Assembly: GCA_013076295.1 (NCBI GenBank) | Contig: RQOL01000466.1 | Coordinates: forward strand, 6,429,080 to 6,493,079 | Source of the DNA: Sanderia malayensis | Taxonomy: Eukaryota > Cnidaria > Scyphozoa > Semaeostomeae > Pelagiidae | DNA: 64,000 bases | Direction: 5' to 3' | In this document: one piece after another, positions 10,188 through 21,437 of the stretch | Position numbering within the stretch: position 1 is the stretch's first letter | Layout: every line of letters begins with the position of its first letter | Notes under the pieces: model-generated | What the model saw: the letters and a program-made list of their open reading frames with translations, nothing else | Database searches by the model: none | Told to the model about the DNA's origin: nothing | Program-made: the position numbers and the translations under genes

Positions 10188-11180
10188 TCAGTTAATCAGA
10201 GAATTGTTCATCTTCACGTCAGCATCAGCAATGTTGTCGAACCCAACACAGTACTTTCTGGAACGTGAGCCATGGATACAAATGACAGCAGAACGAACCA
10301 AGCTAAAAGCAAGCTTACGCTTAATCCACGCTGCAGTATTACTGAAAGTGGAGTTGTTTTTCTCGGCTACGAGCTCACTAAGCCTTGAGTAGAATCTTTT
10401 TGTTTCTTGACTCATGCCACCGTTTGAGGAAAAAACCAATGGGGTAAAGCTTCCATGTTCAGACTCAAGAATACGGGAATTGTATTTCCTCTTCTTGATG
10501 TTCTCCATTGACTTCATCAGCGGTTTCAGGGACTGGTTTTGGTAGCTACGTGCGAAAGGGTAGAAAACCCTTACATCAACAAATGCACGCTGCTGCCTTT
10601 GCCAGAAGCCCCTCATTGAGATGTCAGCTCGAAGATCATCATCATTACCTGGAGAAGGTTGCAGAACAGGCTCTTTGCATACATCCTTGCAGACACTGGA
10701 GACCAGATTGGCTGTGATGTTGACCAGCTCGTTAAGTCGAAGTGTAACAAATCCTCCTAGTTTGCACGAGAGAGCATGATCCACAGAGAACTTGTTATGG
10801 CAAACACATTCAGATGGCAGACGGTTCATGCTCCATCCATATCGCAAGTAAAGAGCGTCGAAAAATTTCCTCTTCGTAAGGGAGAAATCCTCATCCTTTA
10901 GTGGCAGTGACGATAGACATGCAGAAGCGCCATCGGAACAAGCTATATCGTTGGCATTCAGATCCTGTTGATTTAACTTTGTTCTGATCTTAGATAGCAG
11001 TTGAGATTCATAAGAAGATTTGGTCAAAACAGCATTTCGAGGTTGATGGTTTATCATAACCTTCTCAGTGTCATTCTGATTGGCGATTTTGTTGACGAGC
11101 GATTCAGTATAACGCTTTGAAGTTTCGTATTCAATGCTTGAGATCTTTTTAACATTTATTATTCCCAAGCCACCCATTTT
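10188..11180 (-). pseudogene. Non-LTR retrotransposon C-terminus with CCHC and RLE-like nuclease
   Basis: The open frame starts at GGLGIINV, just after the reverse-transcriptase thumb region. It has a CVCHNKFSVDHALSC motif (C-x-C-x7-H-x3-C), then LRADISMRGFWQRQQRAFVD followed by VRV, and a basic KKRKYNSRILE segment. A CCHC finger followed by an acidic PD-(D/E)xK-like block is the arrangement of restriction-like-endonuclease non-LTR elements (R2/R4/NeSL/HERO groups). Assignment to that group is inference. The frame is open for 329 codons. The upstream parts lie at 12230-12588 and 21254-21437, separated by later insertions. Confidence 0.65.
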
Positions 11181-12229
11181 TACCTCACAGTTTTCCAGAA
11201 AATGGAAAATGTGAGATTACCAAATCGTCTTCACTGAAACAATAGCGCGTCGGTCTCTTTCATGTTGGACCCACATGCCCTTGCGACTTGAGACCCACAG
11301 GCCTTTGTGGTCCAATGTTTTGAATGTTGCAATCAGTTGCCATATTCTGCTGCTGCTCTGCAGTGCAGAAATCAATTCAATTCAATTCAATTAATTTCAT
11401 TTAAGCAATTCAATTTACAATGATAACAATTTAACTCACCAAAATTTAAAATCTAAAATTGCGTTGCTTGGGATACCTGGATAATCAGAAATTTTGGGAG
11501 TGGCAAATTAGAAAGGTATGTTGTCGTTTCATTTTTTATTAATTTTTTATTAATTGTTGTTATATCTCTGTGCATAGAGGGACATGAAGCGTTGATTACA
11601 TTTTGCTGGTTTTTGCGAAAATAGGATTTATCTGAATCAATATTTTAATGATTTATTGCAGAGACAGATTGAGGGTTAGTCAACCTGGTTGGCCTAGCTT
11701 GGGCCTAGCTGGCTACTACATGTACCTGTACCTGCAGAACCTTCACTGGATATTATATTTCATTTTTAATTTGTTTTTGTTTTGCTTTTAAAGTTAGGCT
11801 GTTTCATTTATCTAGACTAGGCTGGCCAGTGAATCCTGCAAGTGAACAAACAAAGCGAATGATTAGATTTGTGTTGCTTGTTGCTTCTCTGCTCGCTCTT
11901 GAAGGCTCGACAGTACTATATATATAAAAGTATTTTTCACAACCAGGTTTTATGTCTTGTTAGCCTTTTTGTATCTTCGATTACTGTTATTTTAATACCG
12001 TTGGTAATGTGTTAGCTTTTTGCATTAAATCAAGTCATGTATGCTGCAGGGAAACAATTTCTAATTTCTGCGCACACCGCGATTAATCCCTAATCGCAAT
12101 CGAGTGTCACCACAGCAATTTGCTCACAACTTCCTGCCAGTAACAAAACATCCTATCAATGTCCCCCAATCTCCCAAATTTGCAGCAAGGGCACTTTGCA
12201 AACTCTGAGTTTGCCAAGAGGGCACTTTG
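11181..12229. other. Insertion splitting the RLE-type retrotransposon
   Basis: The coding frame stops matching after LLSLPV (near 12230) and resumes at GGLGIINV (near 11180), so about 1 kb is extra. It contains an AATTC microsatellite (about 11374-11393). A 17-bp palindrome sits at 12198-12214 (GCAAACTC-T-GAGTTTGC), flanked by direct repeats of GGGCACTTTG. I found no clear terminal repeats or target duplication. Confidence 0.5.
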
Positions 12230-12588
12230 ATAACTGGAAGTGATAATAGATCGCGTTCCAAGTCATTGCAAGATCGACCTTCACATAGCGATGGAATCAG
12301 TTTGTTTCTGATTGCGTTTTCAACTGGCTCAAGGAGATGTTCAATGTTGTTGATGGTACGAATCACATAGTTGAGCTTGTGTCTGAATCCTGCCGTAAAC
12401 GCGCAATAGGCTGACTGTGGGTAGAACTTTTCGATATCAGAGAGAATGAGAAACTGCTTAACCCAAGAATCAACTAAATCGGATACATAATTATTCTTGA
12501 ACTCGAGGCTACCGATGACTGCACCAAGATGTCGTTTACCTTCCATTGTAACGTTAATGTTAGTATCCTTGAATACCGACTTAGCAAG
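12230..12588 (-). pseudogene. RLE-type non-LTR retrotransposon, reverse-transcriptase thumb part
   Basis: The segment reads LAKSVFKDTNINVTMEGKRH, continues through a QSAYCAFTAGFRHKLNYVIR segment and ends at DLERDLLSLPV. This is the region between the palm and the C-terminal finger of this retrotransposon family. Its upstream half continues at 21437-21254 on the far side of the BEL/Pao insertion. Joining across the element and one ATCAT copy keeps the frame (KPDKYD-LAKS). Confidence 0.75.
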
Positions 12589-12593
12589 ATCAT

Positions 12594-13138
12594 TGTCACG
12601 CCCTCCAAGATAGTTCGTTATCCCTTTGGCGAGCAGATAAACCTCAGACAAACACGCAAATGTTTATCGGCAATGATTATAATGGTAACTGAAAATAAAA
12701 ATACAAATTCCAAGGCTACATTCTAGATTAATAATAATAATGATGAAATACTCTATAAAATGTAGGAGAAAGTACAAGCTATCGGTAACAACACAAAAAA
12801 CATGAATATTGAAAGAGCCTTATATAGTGATTACAACGTTCAACAGCGATCAGTGTAGTCTGTGATTAGTTCGTAAATTTCCTCAGCAATATATAACAAA
12901 ACAAAACAAATATTAGTTTAGAATAAAGAAAAAGTCACTCACAAAAGCTGTGAATCCTGGAAGCTGCAAATCAAGCAGTCTAAACATTTCAAAATTGTAG
13001 CGTATAAATGGCGGCGTAAAGGCAAACGAAAAACTGAAAACTCTAGGTTGGTGCAAAACTCGTGATGGAGTTATTTTGGGTAAATTCCCTTTGACTGAGG
13101 GGAAATCCCTTATTTAGCTTCGAAAGTGTCACATGACA
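12594..13138 (-). repeat. 3' LTR of the BEL/Pao element
   Basis: 545 bp, TG...CA ends, about six differences from the other LTR. Confidence 0.92.
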
Positions 13139-13167
13139 CTCCCCACCTGGCCTGGTCATAAAGGCCA

Positions 13168-14523
13168 CTATTCATTTTCAGAAAGGAGCTTTACTATCTT
13201 GCTGATTGGACGCGTGTATTCTCTGATATCATCTCCTCTTACAACCTTTAACTTGATTTTACGCACTTTACCATCCTCACTTTGAGGAGTTTCAATCACT
13301 TTTCCCAATGGCCATTCGCGTCGCTTCTCATTATCTTCCATCAATAACACGATGTCACCTGATTTGATGTTCGGTGTCTCCTCCATCCATTTTGGTCCCG
13401 AGGCCATGGATGACAGATACTCGTGTTTCCACTTTTCGGCAAAAACATCAGCTAGGATCTGCACCCGCTTCCACTGGTCTTGGTATGCGTAGCTGGTTTT
13501 CTGCAGATTTACTTCTGGGGCAGAAGCTCTGTCAAACTTCTGTGTGAGTAGTGTAGCAGGTGTAAGTACAGTAGGTAGATCCGGATCAGTCGATATTTCA
13601 ACGAGCGGTCTTGAATTGATGATCTCCATTGCTTCACAGAGCACCGTCGTAAGGACTTCGTGAGAAATTCCTTTCTGATTCTTAAGTATGGAGTCTAAGA
13701 TCTTCCTTGCTGTCCCGATCATTCTCTCCCACGCACCTCCCATATGGGAGGCCTTCGGTGGATTGAAAAGCCAATTACAGCGTTTGGTTTGGAGAAGTTG
13801 CTTGACGTCGATGTCTTCAGCTAACAGCTTCAGCTCGTTCGCTACTCCCGTGAAGTTGGTTCCCTGGTCAGAGCGTAGGACTTTGGCAGGGCCTCTGAAT
13901 GCGAAGAATCTGCGGAGGGCATTTATCATACTTGAAGTCTTCATAGATTCAAGAAGTTCGATATGCACTGCTCTCGAATACATACAAGTGAACATCACAG
14001 CCCACCTTTTGCTGTTGACAGAGCCTCCACGTGTTTTTCTGGTGATTACTTCCCATGGCCCGAAAACATCTACTCCGACACTTGTAAATGGTGGGCATGG
14101 CTCGATGCGATCTGCGGGTAGATCAGCCATCTTTTGGGTTGCTGGCAAACCTCGTAATTTCTTGCATGTCACACATTTGCCTATCATTGTGGACAAAAGC
14201 CTCTTGCTCCCTGTGATCCAGTATCCTCCACTTCGAATGGCACCTTCTGTCAACTTGCGGCCTTGATGATATACATCCTCGTGGAAATGGCGCACAACCA
14301 GGTCAGTGATGTGGGATTTTTGGGGGAGGATTATGGGATGTTTCTGATTGTAAGATACCTCTTGTCTTTCACAGCGTCCACCGACACGCATGAGGCCTTT
14401 TTCCCCAATGAATGGACTGAGGCTCCTGAGAGAACTTTTCTTACTGACATGTTGATTGTTTTGGAGGCATTTTATCTCCTGAGAAAACCCTTCTTTCTGA
14501 ATGACAGACAGGATGACACACAT
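13168..14523 (-). pseudogene. BEL/Pao integrase and C-terminal domain
   Basis: A 451-codon open frame within a defective element. It has an HHCC zinc-binding region (HFHEDVYHQGRKLTEG ... CVTCKKL), then the integrase core with the expected acidic residues at VDVFGPW, RSDQGTNF and HMGGAWERMI. A C-terminal region with EWPLGKVIET matches the DUF5641-type tail of BEL/Pao integrases. It processes and inserts element cDNA. This part alone looks intact; upstream parts are broken. Confidence 0.88.
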
Positions 14524-15600
14524 GGCTGACTGAAGTGTTGAAGTCTGGGGCGGTTCCTGAAATTGCTTCCATCCTCATTTGTTTCCGTTTTGAAAACCTC
14601 TTGCAACTTGAATCAGTTTGGCGATGGTGCCTGCTGAACCTGCTGAATCTGTGGCTGCCGAGATGCGGTCTCTCTAGGTTTGTCATCAAAGTTGTAGCTT
14701 CAGGGTATACCTCTATATCAGCGTTGGGCTCTATCAAACTGAATTCTTTTTCGACGCTTTCATGGCTGTCAGGAGTTTGGTTCAGAAATGCGGGTCCCTC
14801 AAACCAGTTGCTGGCACTCAACTCTGTAGCTGAATTTGGCCGTGTTGCAAGATCGGCTGGGTTGTCGGAAGTGTGAACATAATTCCACTGGTTGGGGTTG
14901 GTTGACTGTCTAATCCGGCTAACTCTGTTGGCCACGTAGGTATAAAAACGACGTGAAGTGTTATTGATATATCCGAGTACAACTCTGATGTCGGTGTAGA
15001 GTCTGATGTCATCAAACTCAATATCAATCTCTTTAACAATGGCTTCCTTCATTTCTACAGCGAGAGCTGCTGCGCAAAGTTCCAACCTTGGGATGGTGTG
15101 GGCTGGCTTCGGTGCTACTTTCGACTTAGCCATCACAAATCCAGTTCTGCATTGTTCACCATGATGAACTACCAAATAACCTACAGCCCCAACTGCAACT
15201 GATGAGGCATCGCAGAAGATTACTAATTCTGTCTTAGTTGCAGCTTGTAACGATACACTGATGTAGCATCTCTGTACAGCTAAGTTGTTTAGCGCTTCAA
15301 GAGACTTCAACCATGCGTCCCATTCTACTTTCTTTTCTGTTTCGATGGGATCGTCCCAGTCTACTGTCCCTGCAGCTAGCTCTCTCATCAACAGTCTTCC
15401 TTTCAGGGTCACAGGCAATGCAAAGCCGAGTGGGTCAGAGAGACTGTTGACTATCGAAAGCATGCCTCTGCGGGTAAACTCTTTGCTGTTTTGGGAGACC
15501 TTGACGTGGAACATATCATCTTTCACATCCCAATAAATACCCAGACTTCTCTGCAAGGGAGGTTCATCATTTGACAGATTGACATTCTTGAGGTATTTTG
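14524..15600 (-). pseudogene. BEL/Pao RNase H region
   Basis: The open frame contains LGIYWDVKDD, SLSDPLGFALPVTLKGR and RNase H acidic motifs at FCDASSV, PRLELCA and LYTDIRVVL, followed by SDNPADLATR. It overlaps the integrase reading frame by about 80 bp in another phase, so a frameshift separates the two in this copy. Role: degradation of RNA in the RNA-DNA hybrid during element replication. Confidence 0.82.
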
Positions 15601-16586
15601 CTACGTGTCTGCATTAGACGCTACTTTGCACAGATTGATATTGCTGTCCGCCAGCATCGCCTTTGTTCTCTTTAAAATGTCCATGGCTTCTTCCGGAGTC
15701 GGTGTGCTGGTCAACCCATCGTCAACATAAAAGTTGCGTTTGATGAAAGCAGCCGCGTCTTCTCCATATGACGGCCTTCCTTGATCCGCTGCTTTAGCCA
15801 AAAGACCAATTGCCACAGATGGCGATTGTTTGTTACCAAATACGTGAACATTCATTCTGTAATCTATCGGCTCTTTGGACAGGTCATTGTCTTTGAACCA
15901 GAGGAATCTCAGATATTCACGATGATCTTCTCTGACATAGAAATTGTAGAACATTTGTTCAATGTCCGCCATGATTGCCACTGGTTCTTTCCTGAAACGC
16001 AAAAGAACCCCAAGCAGCGAGTTGTTGAGGTCGGGTCCACCCATCAGTACATCGTTTAGAGACGCTCCTTTATACTTTGCACTCGAGTCATATACAACTC
16101 TGATTTTCTCTGGCTTATTCGGATGAAAAACCTCGAAGAACGGCAAATAGAAAACTTCTCTCTGAGAGGTGGTGCGGGTTCAGCATGCCCCTTGTCAAAC
16201 AGATTTTGCACAAATGTTTGATATTGTTCTGCCAGCTTTGGATTAGACTTGATTCTATGAGCAACATTGTTGAATCTCCGTATTGCCACTGGCTTGTTGT
16301 TAGGGAGCCGTTCTCTTTCTGTTTTGAAGGGCAGTGGCATTTCCCAGTTTCCTGTCTCGTTTTTCTTTGCTTCAGTGTCAAGAATTTTCATGAATTCTCG
16401 ATCTTCAACAGAATTTGCAGGAACATTGTCGTCTTCATTAGTTGCAAATATGTCTTCCATAATCGTTACATAACTTTCACATGATGTAGCTGCATTCTTT
16501 GCTGTAATATCTAAGCAGCTTTCTCCAATAATAACCCATCCAAGGTCAAGACGCTGAGCAAATGGTGCACTGTCAGGCCCTTCGAC
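15601..16586 (-). pseudogene. BEL/Pao reverse transcriptase
   Basis: Pieces in different frames (16460-16056, 16146-15601) together cover a reverse transcriptase. PNKPEKIRVVYDSSAKY and the catalytic YVDD (NFYVDDGL) are visible. A frameshift falls near 16100, and a nonsense codon near 16587 separates it from the protease. It is not functional as it stands. Confidence 0.82.
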
Positions 16587-17486
16587 TTACTCTCTGACTT
16601 TGTGAGCTTGTGGCACATCTCTGCCTATAAGCAACGCAATTGGTACACCAGGTTCGATGGGTTTTACTTTGTCAACAACGTTAGACAAGTGTGAATAGGC
16701 TTTTGCTATCTCTGGTATTGGTATTTCAGAGTAATTATCTGGTATGTTGCTACACTCTCTTACGTATGGCAACTTTATGCTGAGCCAACCATCGCAGGTG
16801 CTAACAGAAAGAGACTCCGTGCTTCGTCCAGTGATGCTTGATACTCCTCCACAAGTTTTCATCTTGTAGGTAACCGGGTTGCTTGTAATGTTGAACTTAT
16901 CTAGTAGTTCAGGTTTGGCTAGAGTTGAATTACTTTGGTCATCTATAACAGCATAAACCGTCATAGAGTCACCAGTTACGTCATTCAATACATTGACTTT
17001 GCAAATCTTGGAGCACGATCTCCCTCCTGGTACTGATCCACAGATAGTTGTACAGGCATTAGTGATTTCTGTTACCGCAGTAGAAACGTCATTTGTCTGT
17101 TGCTGGTGTTGACTCTCAGCATCCTCCCCACCATCCTGTGGCCGGGAATTTGACTTGTAAGCTTGGCCAATATGCATAGCAAAGAGATGTCTGTCACTGT
17201 TGCAAGTCAAGCATTTGACCGCCACAGTGCATTCACGAGCCCGGTGTGAGGTGGAAGAGCAGCATTTGAAACAAACATTGTTCTTCAAAAGAAGCTGTTT
17301 TCTTTCATTTATTGATTTCTTCTGAAAGGCTCTGCAGTCACGCAGTGCATGACTGCTACCATGGATAAGGCAAGTTCTTGAAGGGTCAGTCTCGGCTTGG
17401 GCTCGCTGATTAAACTCGACTGCAGTTTTGCTAACACTTGCGAAATTGGCACGGAGAAATCTTGATGGCGGATTTCTTTCTCCTGT
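16587..17486 (-). pseudogene. BEL/Pao zinc-knuckle and aspartic-protease region
   Basis: A CCHC-type knuckle (CFKCCSSTSHRAREC) is followed by a second Cys/His cluster (CLTCNSDRH). A DUF1758 protease-like segment follows, with YAVIDDQSNSTLAKPELLD as the presumed active-site region and ALLIGRDVPQ near the end. A TAA after VRE ends the frame. The junction with the gag region is frameshifted. Confidence 0.75.
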
Positions 17487-18841
17487 CTATGACGATAGAA
17501 TGAAGCTGACGTCATTTCGCATATCTGCTTCCTTGGTGATGAAGTCCACGAATACTTCAAAGGGCGGGAAAGTGACGTTATGGTCTCTTTTGTAGTTGGT
17601 TCCAACTCTCTTCCACCGCTCCTGCAAGGGGTAAGGAAGTTTCTCTATCATGAGCCTGAGGCCTCTAGCTGAGTCAAGTGCAGCTAACCCTCGGTAAATT
17701 CCGGCTTGTTTGGCAGCTTGGATTTCTAGCAATAAGTGTGACAGCTGTTGTAATTTTTCTCTGTCTTTAGAGCTGATTTTCGGAAAGCTTTCCAGCCTGA
17801 ACATGAAGTTATCTTCTAGCACTTCCGCAGTTCCATACCTTTTTTCAAGAGTCTCCCACACCCTTTTTAATCCAAGCTGTGGATTTTCGATGTTTATTGC
17901 ACGTACGGGGTTCACTATTTTTAATGATTTTTCCCCAAGCCACTTCATCACAAGATTTAACTCTTGTGCTTCAGTGAGTTCAAGATCTTCAGTGGCTGCT
18001 TTGAAAGATGCTTTCCATGCTCTGAAATTTGCTGGGTTATCATCAAATTTGAGAAGTTCTGTTGAAATTAATTCTTTCTTCATGAGATGTTTTGTCAGCG
18101 ACGTAAATGGGTCAGGCTGCTGTGTCTGTACGGGCTGATAAACGGTTGGTATAGGCTGATAAACGGTTGGCATAGGCTGATAAACGGTTGGCATAGGCTG
18201 ACTATGGCTTATACCTGGCTGCTGAAAACTGGAAACTTGATTTCTTAATGGGTGCTCAGATCGTATGGCCGGGGCACTGTGAAAGGTTTGGTGGTGCACT
18301 GGCTGTTGAACGACTGGGAGAGTCTGGCTTTGACTAAAATGCGTCTGAGGGCTGATAAATTCTGGGCTTGAACCAGCTTGAACGGAAAATCCTGTTGGGT
18401 GTGGCGCTGTTGATTGGGTAGAGAAACTAGTAACTGGGGGATCCTTAGGATGTTTATGATCCTTTTCTGAAAAATGATTTGTGATAAAATCCCTAGTTCT
18501 GTCCATAACGTTGGTTGGTGCTACGTCTATGTTAATTCGCTCTGAACCCTCCCGTTCCGCTGCTTCATAAACTCTTTATTCGGCACTAGCGACTGCAGCT
18601 TCTTTTTCTGCCTGCAGAACCATTAAGTTGGCCTGAAAATGCGCCTGGTAGGATTTTTGTTGAGCTTCCAGCTGTGCTGCTCTTTGAGCTTCTTGCCATA
18701 CCAACTCTGCTTTTTTCTTTGCAAATTGTAGATTTGCTTTTGCCGCTTCTGCTTTTGCCTTTGCTCGGACAGATGCTGCGGAGGAGGAGGTTTGACTAGA
18801 TTTCCTCGAACTCGTACTCGCTTGGTCTTCTTCGATATGAC
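17487..18841 (-). pseudogene. BEL/Pao gag-like region (DUF1759)
   Basis: The N-terminal part is alanine/lysine-rich coiled coil (ASVRAKAKAEAAKANLQFAK), interrupted by a TAA at 18576-18578. The main frame then runs 18506-17487. It includes a three-fold repeat of (M/I)PTVYQP (18137-18200) and the DUF1759 core LLKFDDNPANFRAWKASF ... MKWLGEKSLK ... VWETLEKRYG. It packages element RNA. The upstream end abuts the TTAA element at 18842. Confidence 0.8.
18137..18200 (-). repeat. 21-bp tandem repeat in the gag region
   Basis: Three copies of a GATAAACGGTTGG(C/T)ATAGGCT unit encode VYQP(M/I)PT. Confidence 0.85.
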
Positions 18842-18845
18842 TTAA

Positions 18846-20558
18846 AGTGCCTCTACACCTTATTTTTTTATTCTTTATATCGATAAAACTTTCTTCGCTG
18901 ATTTTAGATCCGAAAATACTTTTTAAATCTGACGTCTATTTAACGAGTTATAACGTGGGGAAGTGTCGATGTTTCGCCATTTTCGCCATTTTTTTGGTTA
19001 ACTTTTAGGACTGGGTCGATCCAACTATGACATCATAGTTGAGCCTAGTTGTGCCCCGTCCATTTTCCCGTACTGAAGCAACAAATTTGACATCGATTTC
19101 CTCTCACACGATGGGCTCGATATTTGTTTTTTTGACTTTGATGATTAGAAACAGGTCGGCGCATTATGGCATTGGAGTTTGAAAGGCTTGCGATGAGTTT
19201 GTAGCTGTGGGGAGGAATTACGAAATTCCCATGTAGTGGCTGCTCGCTGTGCTCAGCGGTGGCGGGCGTAGGCCGTGCATGTTAAAACTGTACGGGAACT
19301 GGACGGGGATGACAAGAAGAGCATCAAAACATGATTAAAGATTGTTAGATTAGATTTATGTGTGAAACTGGGAAAATATGCCATATCGACGTGTTTTGCT
19401 AGCCCATGGAAATACACCCGATAAATCAGAATTGCTTTATCAGGATGATCGCCCTAAAACTGTAAGAAGAAGGAGATGGATATATTTCATCAATTCGCAA
19501 CAACGGAAGAAATTCTATGGACGCACGCATCATCATGAATGAAATAAATCAAACAACAAAGCGCAATAGTTTCGGTACAATAACGAAATTCATGTGTAGT
19601 AATAAGGAATTGTGTTGCAGATTTTCTACACTTGCTGTTCCAAATGAAAACCGAATCTTTTCAGGCTTCTTCAAACCCCAAAGGTTTAGACTGACACGGA
19701 TATGATGGCCTAAATTATATTGCGTATATTGAATTTTGATACACACTTTTACTTCATCAGATACACAACAAAAAGATAATAATTCAGATCTAGTCAAATG
19801 CCCAGAACGTTTTCTTTCAGTATTTCTTTTCTTGCTCAAATCTCTTCCATGGCTTTGAGTGAAACAGTTTTCTCAGCCATAGGATCAAATGCATCTCAGG
19901 TTCTCCTTCATCGGTATCACTATCATCGGTCTGCTTTACTCTACGATACCAACAATCTTATCCCCTCGCCATCTTCGCATTCCTCGGCACTGCAATCCCT
20001 ACTGTCATGAACTACTATCCGACTAACAATGTTAATTTATGGAAACTTTCTATTCAATTCTGATCACCAACATTGCACAGATACCCACGAATACACATAA
20101 CGAGACAGACACGCCAAAGCGCAAACACTATTTATTATACTGAATGTAGGCCTACGCCCGCCGCCACTGAGCACAACAAGCATGCACTACATGGGAATTT
20201 TGTAATTCCTCCCCACAGCTGCAAACTCATCGCACGCCTTTCAAACTCCAATGCCATAATGCGCTAACCTGTTTCTAATCATCAAAGTCAAAAAAACAAA
20301 TATCGAGCCCATCGTGTGAGAGGAAATCGATGTCAAATTTGTTGCTTCAGTACGGGAAAATGAACGGGGCACAACTAGGCTCAACTATGATGTCATAGTT
20401 GGATCGACCCAGTCCTAAAAGTTATCCACGAAAAAGTGGCAGGCGCTGCCTCGTATCTCAAAAACTACTTGTCATATCGAAAAAATATAAACGGATTCAG
20501 AATCAGCGCATTCGAATCTATAGTTTTAGCCAATAAAAAAATAAGGTGTAGAGGCACT
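18846..20558. mobile_element. Foldback TIR element, TTAA target, inside the BEL/Pao 5' region
   Basis: Ends AGTGCCTCTACACCTT are inverted at the right (AAGGTGTAGAGGCACT). Both sides carry TTAA (18842-18845, 20559-20562). Arms of roughly 250-400 bp are also inverted copies (about 19005-19280 against 20160-20430, including GACTGGGTCGATCCAACTAT). No transposase is seen. TTAA targets point to Kolobok or piggyBac relatives. After removal the BEL frame reads on across the site (STLN-LSHIEED). Confidence 0.82.
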
Positions 20559-20703
20559 TTAAATTCAGTGTTGATCTTTGGTGACCCGAAATACTGCTTT
20601 GGTGACTTGTTACTAATAATTAGGGGCCGACGTCATCACCTAGATGGCCGTACACTGTTCCCTGTCTTGTTGACATTTTGCAGCTTTAGGATAGCTTTTT
20701 TAC

Positions 20704-21248
20704 TGTCACGCCCTCCAAGATAGTTCGTTATCCCTTTGGCGAGCAGATAAACCTCAGACAAACACGCAAATGTTTATCGGCAATGATTATAATGGTAACT
20801 GAAAATAAAAATACAAATTCCAAGGCTACATTCTAGATTAATAATAATAATGATGAAATACTCTATAAAATGTAGGAGAAAGTACAAGCTATCGGTAACA
20901 ACACAAAAAACATGAATATTGAAAGAGCCTTATATAGTGATTACAACGTTCAACAGCGATCAGTGTAGTCTGTGATTAGTTCGTAAATTTCCTCAGCAAT
21001 ATATTACAAAACAAAACAAATATTAGTTTAGAATAAAGATAAAGTCACTCACAAAAGCTGTGAATCCTGGAAGCTGCACATCAAGCAGTCTAAACATTTC
21101 AAAATTGTAGCGTATAAATGGCGGCGTAAAGGCAAACGAAAAACTGAAAACTCTAGGTTGGTGCAAAACTTGTGATGGAGTTATTTTGGGTAAATTCCCT
21201 TTGACTGAGGGGAAATCACTTATTTAGCTTCGAAACTGTCACATGACA
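20704..21248 (-). repeat. 5' LTR of the BEL/Pao element
   Basis: 545 bp, paired with the copy at 12594-13138. It would carry the element promoter; I do not call a specific site. Confidence 0.92.
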
Positions 21249-21253
21249 ATCAT

Positions 21254-21437
21254 ATTTGTCAGGCTTAACTATCAGGCAAGATTTGGTCGGTTTCGGGAAG
21301 TAGCCAATTCTTGGGCCAGCAGAAACCAGCTTCTGCCACCATTGAAGAATAATGTTATTGATGGTAAAAACACTAGGAAGAACATTGCCAAGCCGGCTGT
21401 GGCAAAAACAGTGATATGTGATATACGGTTGGGTATA
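21254..21437 (-). pseudogene. RLE-type retrotransposon, reverse-transcriptase palm part
   Basis: The segment reads LQWWQKLVSAGPRIGYFPKP then TKSCLIVKPDKYD, which matches the post-YADD region of this reverse-transcriptase family. It continues in frame at 12588 once the BEL/Pao element is removed. The catalytic YADD itself is not seen. A further element begins at 21438. Confidence 0.7.

Larger units (their letters stand above)
12594..21248 (-). mobile_element. BEL/Pao LTR retrotransposon, full length but defective
   Basis: Two 545-bp LTRs (12594-13138 and 20704-21248) begin TGTCACGCCC and end CACATGACA. They are flanked by a perfect 5-bp target duplication ATCAT (12589-12593, 21249-21253). The minus-strand coding order is gag-like DUF1759 region, zinc knuckle, DUF1758 protease, reverse transcriptase, RNase H, integrase. 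This is the BEL/Pao order, and 5-bp duplications fit that group. The LTRs differ at about six positions by eye, so the insertion is not very old. Stop codons and frameshifts inside, and a 1.7 kb TTAA element near the 5' end, make it inactive. Confidence 0.93.

Noticed and set aside
18137..18200. Regulatory minisatellite
   Set aside because: It is in frame within the BEL/Pao gag-like region and encodes a peptide repeat.
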